From contig JAOZOT010000183.1 of assembly GCA_029933115.1 (NCBI GenBank), positions 1 to 6,931 of the forward strand: DNA of 6,931 nt, in the 5' to 3' direction. The stretch comes from Anaerolineae bacterium. GTDB taxonomy: Bacteria; Chloroflexota; Anaerolineae; E26-bin7. The notes beneath the pieces were generated by a model. The model saw nothing but the letters and a program-made list of their open reading frames with translations. It had not been told where the DNA came from and ran no database searches. The position numbers and the translations under genes were made by a program. Positions 5,530 through 6,931 of the stretch are shown here, in pieces. Numbering within the stretch: position 1 is the first letter of the stretch; every line of letters starts with the position of its first letter.

Positions 5530-5541
5530 GTGGCCTATTTG
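5530..5541. repeat. Right copy of 12-bp direct repeat (candidate target-site duplication)
   Basis: This is an exact copy of GTGGCCTATTTG at 5292-5303. Its last base is the first G of the GAGGAG ribosome-binding site of the protease gene, so the insertion point lies directly in front of that site. Confidence 0.72.
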
Positions 5542-5549
5542 AGGAGATT

Positions 5550-6815
5550 ATGATGACAAACACGAAAAATCGGCTGGCCCTGCTGGCTGTGCTGCTCCTG
5601 ATACTGCTTTCGATCACCCTCCCATCGGCCCTGGCCCAAGAGGGGATCACCGTCGTCACCAATGAGTACGAAACCGTGTTTGGAGAGAGCATCACCTTCC
5701 ACGTGGCCGCCAAGAGCGAAAACCAAATCACCGGCATCCGGCTCTACTACAAAGTGGGCGGCTTTCCGTCCACCAGCCACGCCTATCCCGAATTCGAGCC
5801 CGGCCAGACAGTTGAAGCAGAGCACAAGTGGGACCTGGTGCTCAATTACATCCCCCCGGGCAGCGAGATAGAGTATTGGTGGAAGATCGAGGACGCAGCC
5901 GGCAACGAACTCAAGACTGAGCCGGTGAGCTTTACCTATGAGGACGAACGCTACGATTGGAAGGAACTTCGCTCCGACCGGGTCATCCTTTATTGGTACA
6001 AAGGAGACGACGCTTTTGGGCAGGCTCTCCTCGACCGAGCCCTAGAAGCCCTGGATCAGTTGAAGCATGACACGGGTGTGACGGTAGAGAAACCGGTTAA
6101 AATCTTTATCTATGGGAGTCACAGCGATCTGCTGGGAGCTTTGGAAGAGGGGGCAAAGGAGTGGACAGGGGGACGGGCTTTCACCGAGCAAGGCATCGTA
6201 GTGATTGGCGTCTCGCCCGGCAACCTGGAATGGGGAAAGAGAGCCACTGTCCACGAACTGACTCACGTGGTCATGCACCAGGTGACGGATACTCCTCTGG
6301 GAGGGCTGCCCACCTGGCTGGACGAAGGTCTGGCCATGTACGCTGAGGGCGATTTGGAGTCGGTGTACGTGGCTGAGTTGAACGAAGCCATCGAGTCCAA
6401 CACCCTGATCTCGGTGCGCTCTCTCTCCAGCAGCTTCTCGGCCGACCCGGACTTGGCCAGCCTCTCCTACGCTGAGAGTTACAGCCTGGTCGAGTTTATC
6501 CTCGACCAGTACGGCGAGGAGAAGATGACCCACCTCATCAACATCTTCGCTCAGGGGGCTTACTACGATGACGCCCTCCAAGAAGCCCTGGGGGTGAATA
6601 CAGACGGCCTGGAGGATGCCTGGCGGGCTTGGCTCGGCGCCCCGCCCCGCCTCACGGCCGCCGAGGCAACGCCGCCGATTAGTCAGCCTTCTGCTCCCAC
6701 CCCGGTCGCGCCGGGGCCCCCTCTGGAAGGGGTGTGCTGCCCAGGCGGCTTAGCGGCGGGGGTGATTCTGCCGGCTCTGTTTTACCTCTTCTCGTGCGGG
6801 CAAAAGCCAGATTGA
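5550..6815 (+). CDS. Secreted, membrane-anchored Peptidase_MA-like zinc metalloprotease
   Basis: The 421-residue product begins with a signal peptide (about 1-29, ending ALA/QEG). Residues 33-130 look like an Ig-like/FN3-like beta domain (ITGIRLYYKVGG, EIEYWWKIEDAAGNEL). The catalytic domain (about 138-365) has HELTH (235-239) with zinc ligands H235 and H239 and catalytic E236. GLPTWLDEGLAMY follows, where E259, 20 residues on, is the expected third ligand; this is the gluzincin pattern of Peptidase_MA-like proteins (PF13485 type). A Pro/Ala/Thr-rich linker (369-392), a CCPGG motif (396-400) and a hydrophobic helix (about 400-415) with a very short tail (CGQKPD) end the protein, suggesting an anchored enzyme with its active site outside. 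GAGGAG (5541-5546) is 3 nt before the first ATG and 6 nt before the second at 5553, so 5553 may be the true start. The substrate is unknown. Confidence 0.92.
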   Translation: MMTNTKNRLALLAVLLLILLSITLPSALAQEGITVVTNEYETVFGESITFHVAAKSENQITGIRLYYKVGGFPSTSHAYPEFEPGQTVEAEHKWDLVLNYIPPGSEIEYWWKIEDAAGNELKTEPVSFTYEDERYDWKELRSDRVILYWYKGDDAFGQALLDRALEALDQLKHDTGVTVEKPVKIFIYGSHSDLLGALEEGAKEWTGGRAFTEQGIVVIGVSPGNLEWGKRATVHELTHVVMHQVTDTPLGGLPTWLDEGLAMYAEGDLESVYVAELNEAIESNTLISVRSLSSSFSADPDLASLSYAESYSLVEFILDQYGEEKMTHLINIFAQGAYYDDALQEALGVNTDGLEDAWRAWLGAPPRLTAAEATPPISQPSAPTPVAPGPPLEGVCCPGGLAAGVILPALFYLFSCGQKPD

Positions 6816-6931
6816 AATCTGCGGCTTGGACGCTGTGCGCCGACTGTCTGGGGGCTGTCCGCGCCTTTGAACAACTCTAAAAGCGGGCTATGGGTCTGCT
6901 CAAATTGAGAGTTCTTCGAGCAGCACCCTGG

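Noticed and set aside
6804..6827. AAGCC-AGATT / AATCT-GC-GGCTT hairpin overlapping the protease stop codon as a terminator
   Set aside because: The stem is short and bulged and no T-tract follows.
6869..6917. GAACAACTCT and AGAGTTCTTC inverted pair near the right edge
   Set aside because: Nine of ten matches around a 29-nt loop can arise by chance, and the window ends too soon to judge context.

Overview
The window holds six confident protein-coding genes, one of them cut by the left edge. It also has unusually informative intergenic DNA: two near-consensus sigma70-type promoters with 17-bp spacers and a third weaker one, a perfect operator palindrome, several hairpins and a small transposon-like element. 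The sequence is moderately GC-rich. The gene mix is an IolO-like epimerase, an ECF sigma factor with a zinc-finger anti-sigma, an exported bactofilin-like membrane protein, a soluble GAF histidine kinase, a Trm112-like protein and a Peptidase_MA-type protease. Together with palindrome-rich spacers this suggests a bacterium of the Chloroflexota (Anaerolineae-like). That assignment is inference from gene content, not from a marker gene.

Layout. (1) 1-662, minus strand: the N-terminal 220 residues of a sugar isomerase/epimerase, transcribed leftward from a promoter at 699-727 whose start region is covered by a 16-bp LacI-type palindrome (683-698). (2) 663-1082: divergent spacer with that promoter and operator, a long hairpin (about 745-801), a rightward promoter with a perfect TATAAT (839-867), and a leader of about 210 nt with stems that exclude each other. 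(3) 1083-3386, plus strand: ECF sigma factor, anti-sigma factor, and an exported protein with about five FGG repeats followed by membrane helices; this is probably one operon for an envelope-response module. (4) 3387-3729: a palindrome, a promoter (3457-3485) and a leader carrying a terminator-like hairpin with a T-rich tail. (5) 3730-5224: a cytoplasmic GAF histidine kinase followed 31 bp later by a small Cys4 Trm112/UPF0434-type protein. (6) 5225-5549: a terminator-like hairpin, then a 222-226 bp MITE-like element with 15-bp terminal inverted repeats inside a 12-bp direct repeat. (7) 5550-6815: a secreted, membrane-anchored HExxH metalloprotease. (8) 6816-6931: no gene or clear signal.

How the genes may work together: the centre looks like two signalling units side by side. 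One is a sigma/anti-sigma pair that may sense or control the envelope protein encoded with it. The other is an orphan kinase with no response regulator in view. The downstream protease lies on the same strand and may once have been expressed together with the kinase-Trm112 pair; the small element now separates them. The epimerase is a separate carbohydrate-catabolism unit read in the opposite direction.
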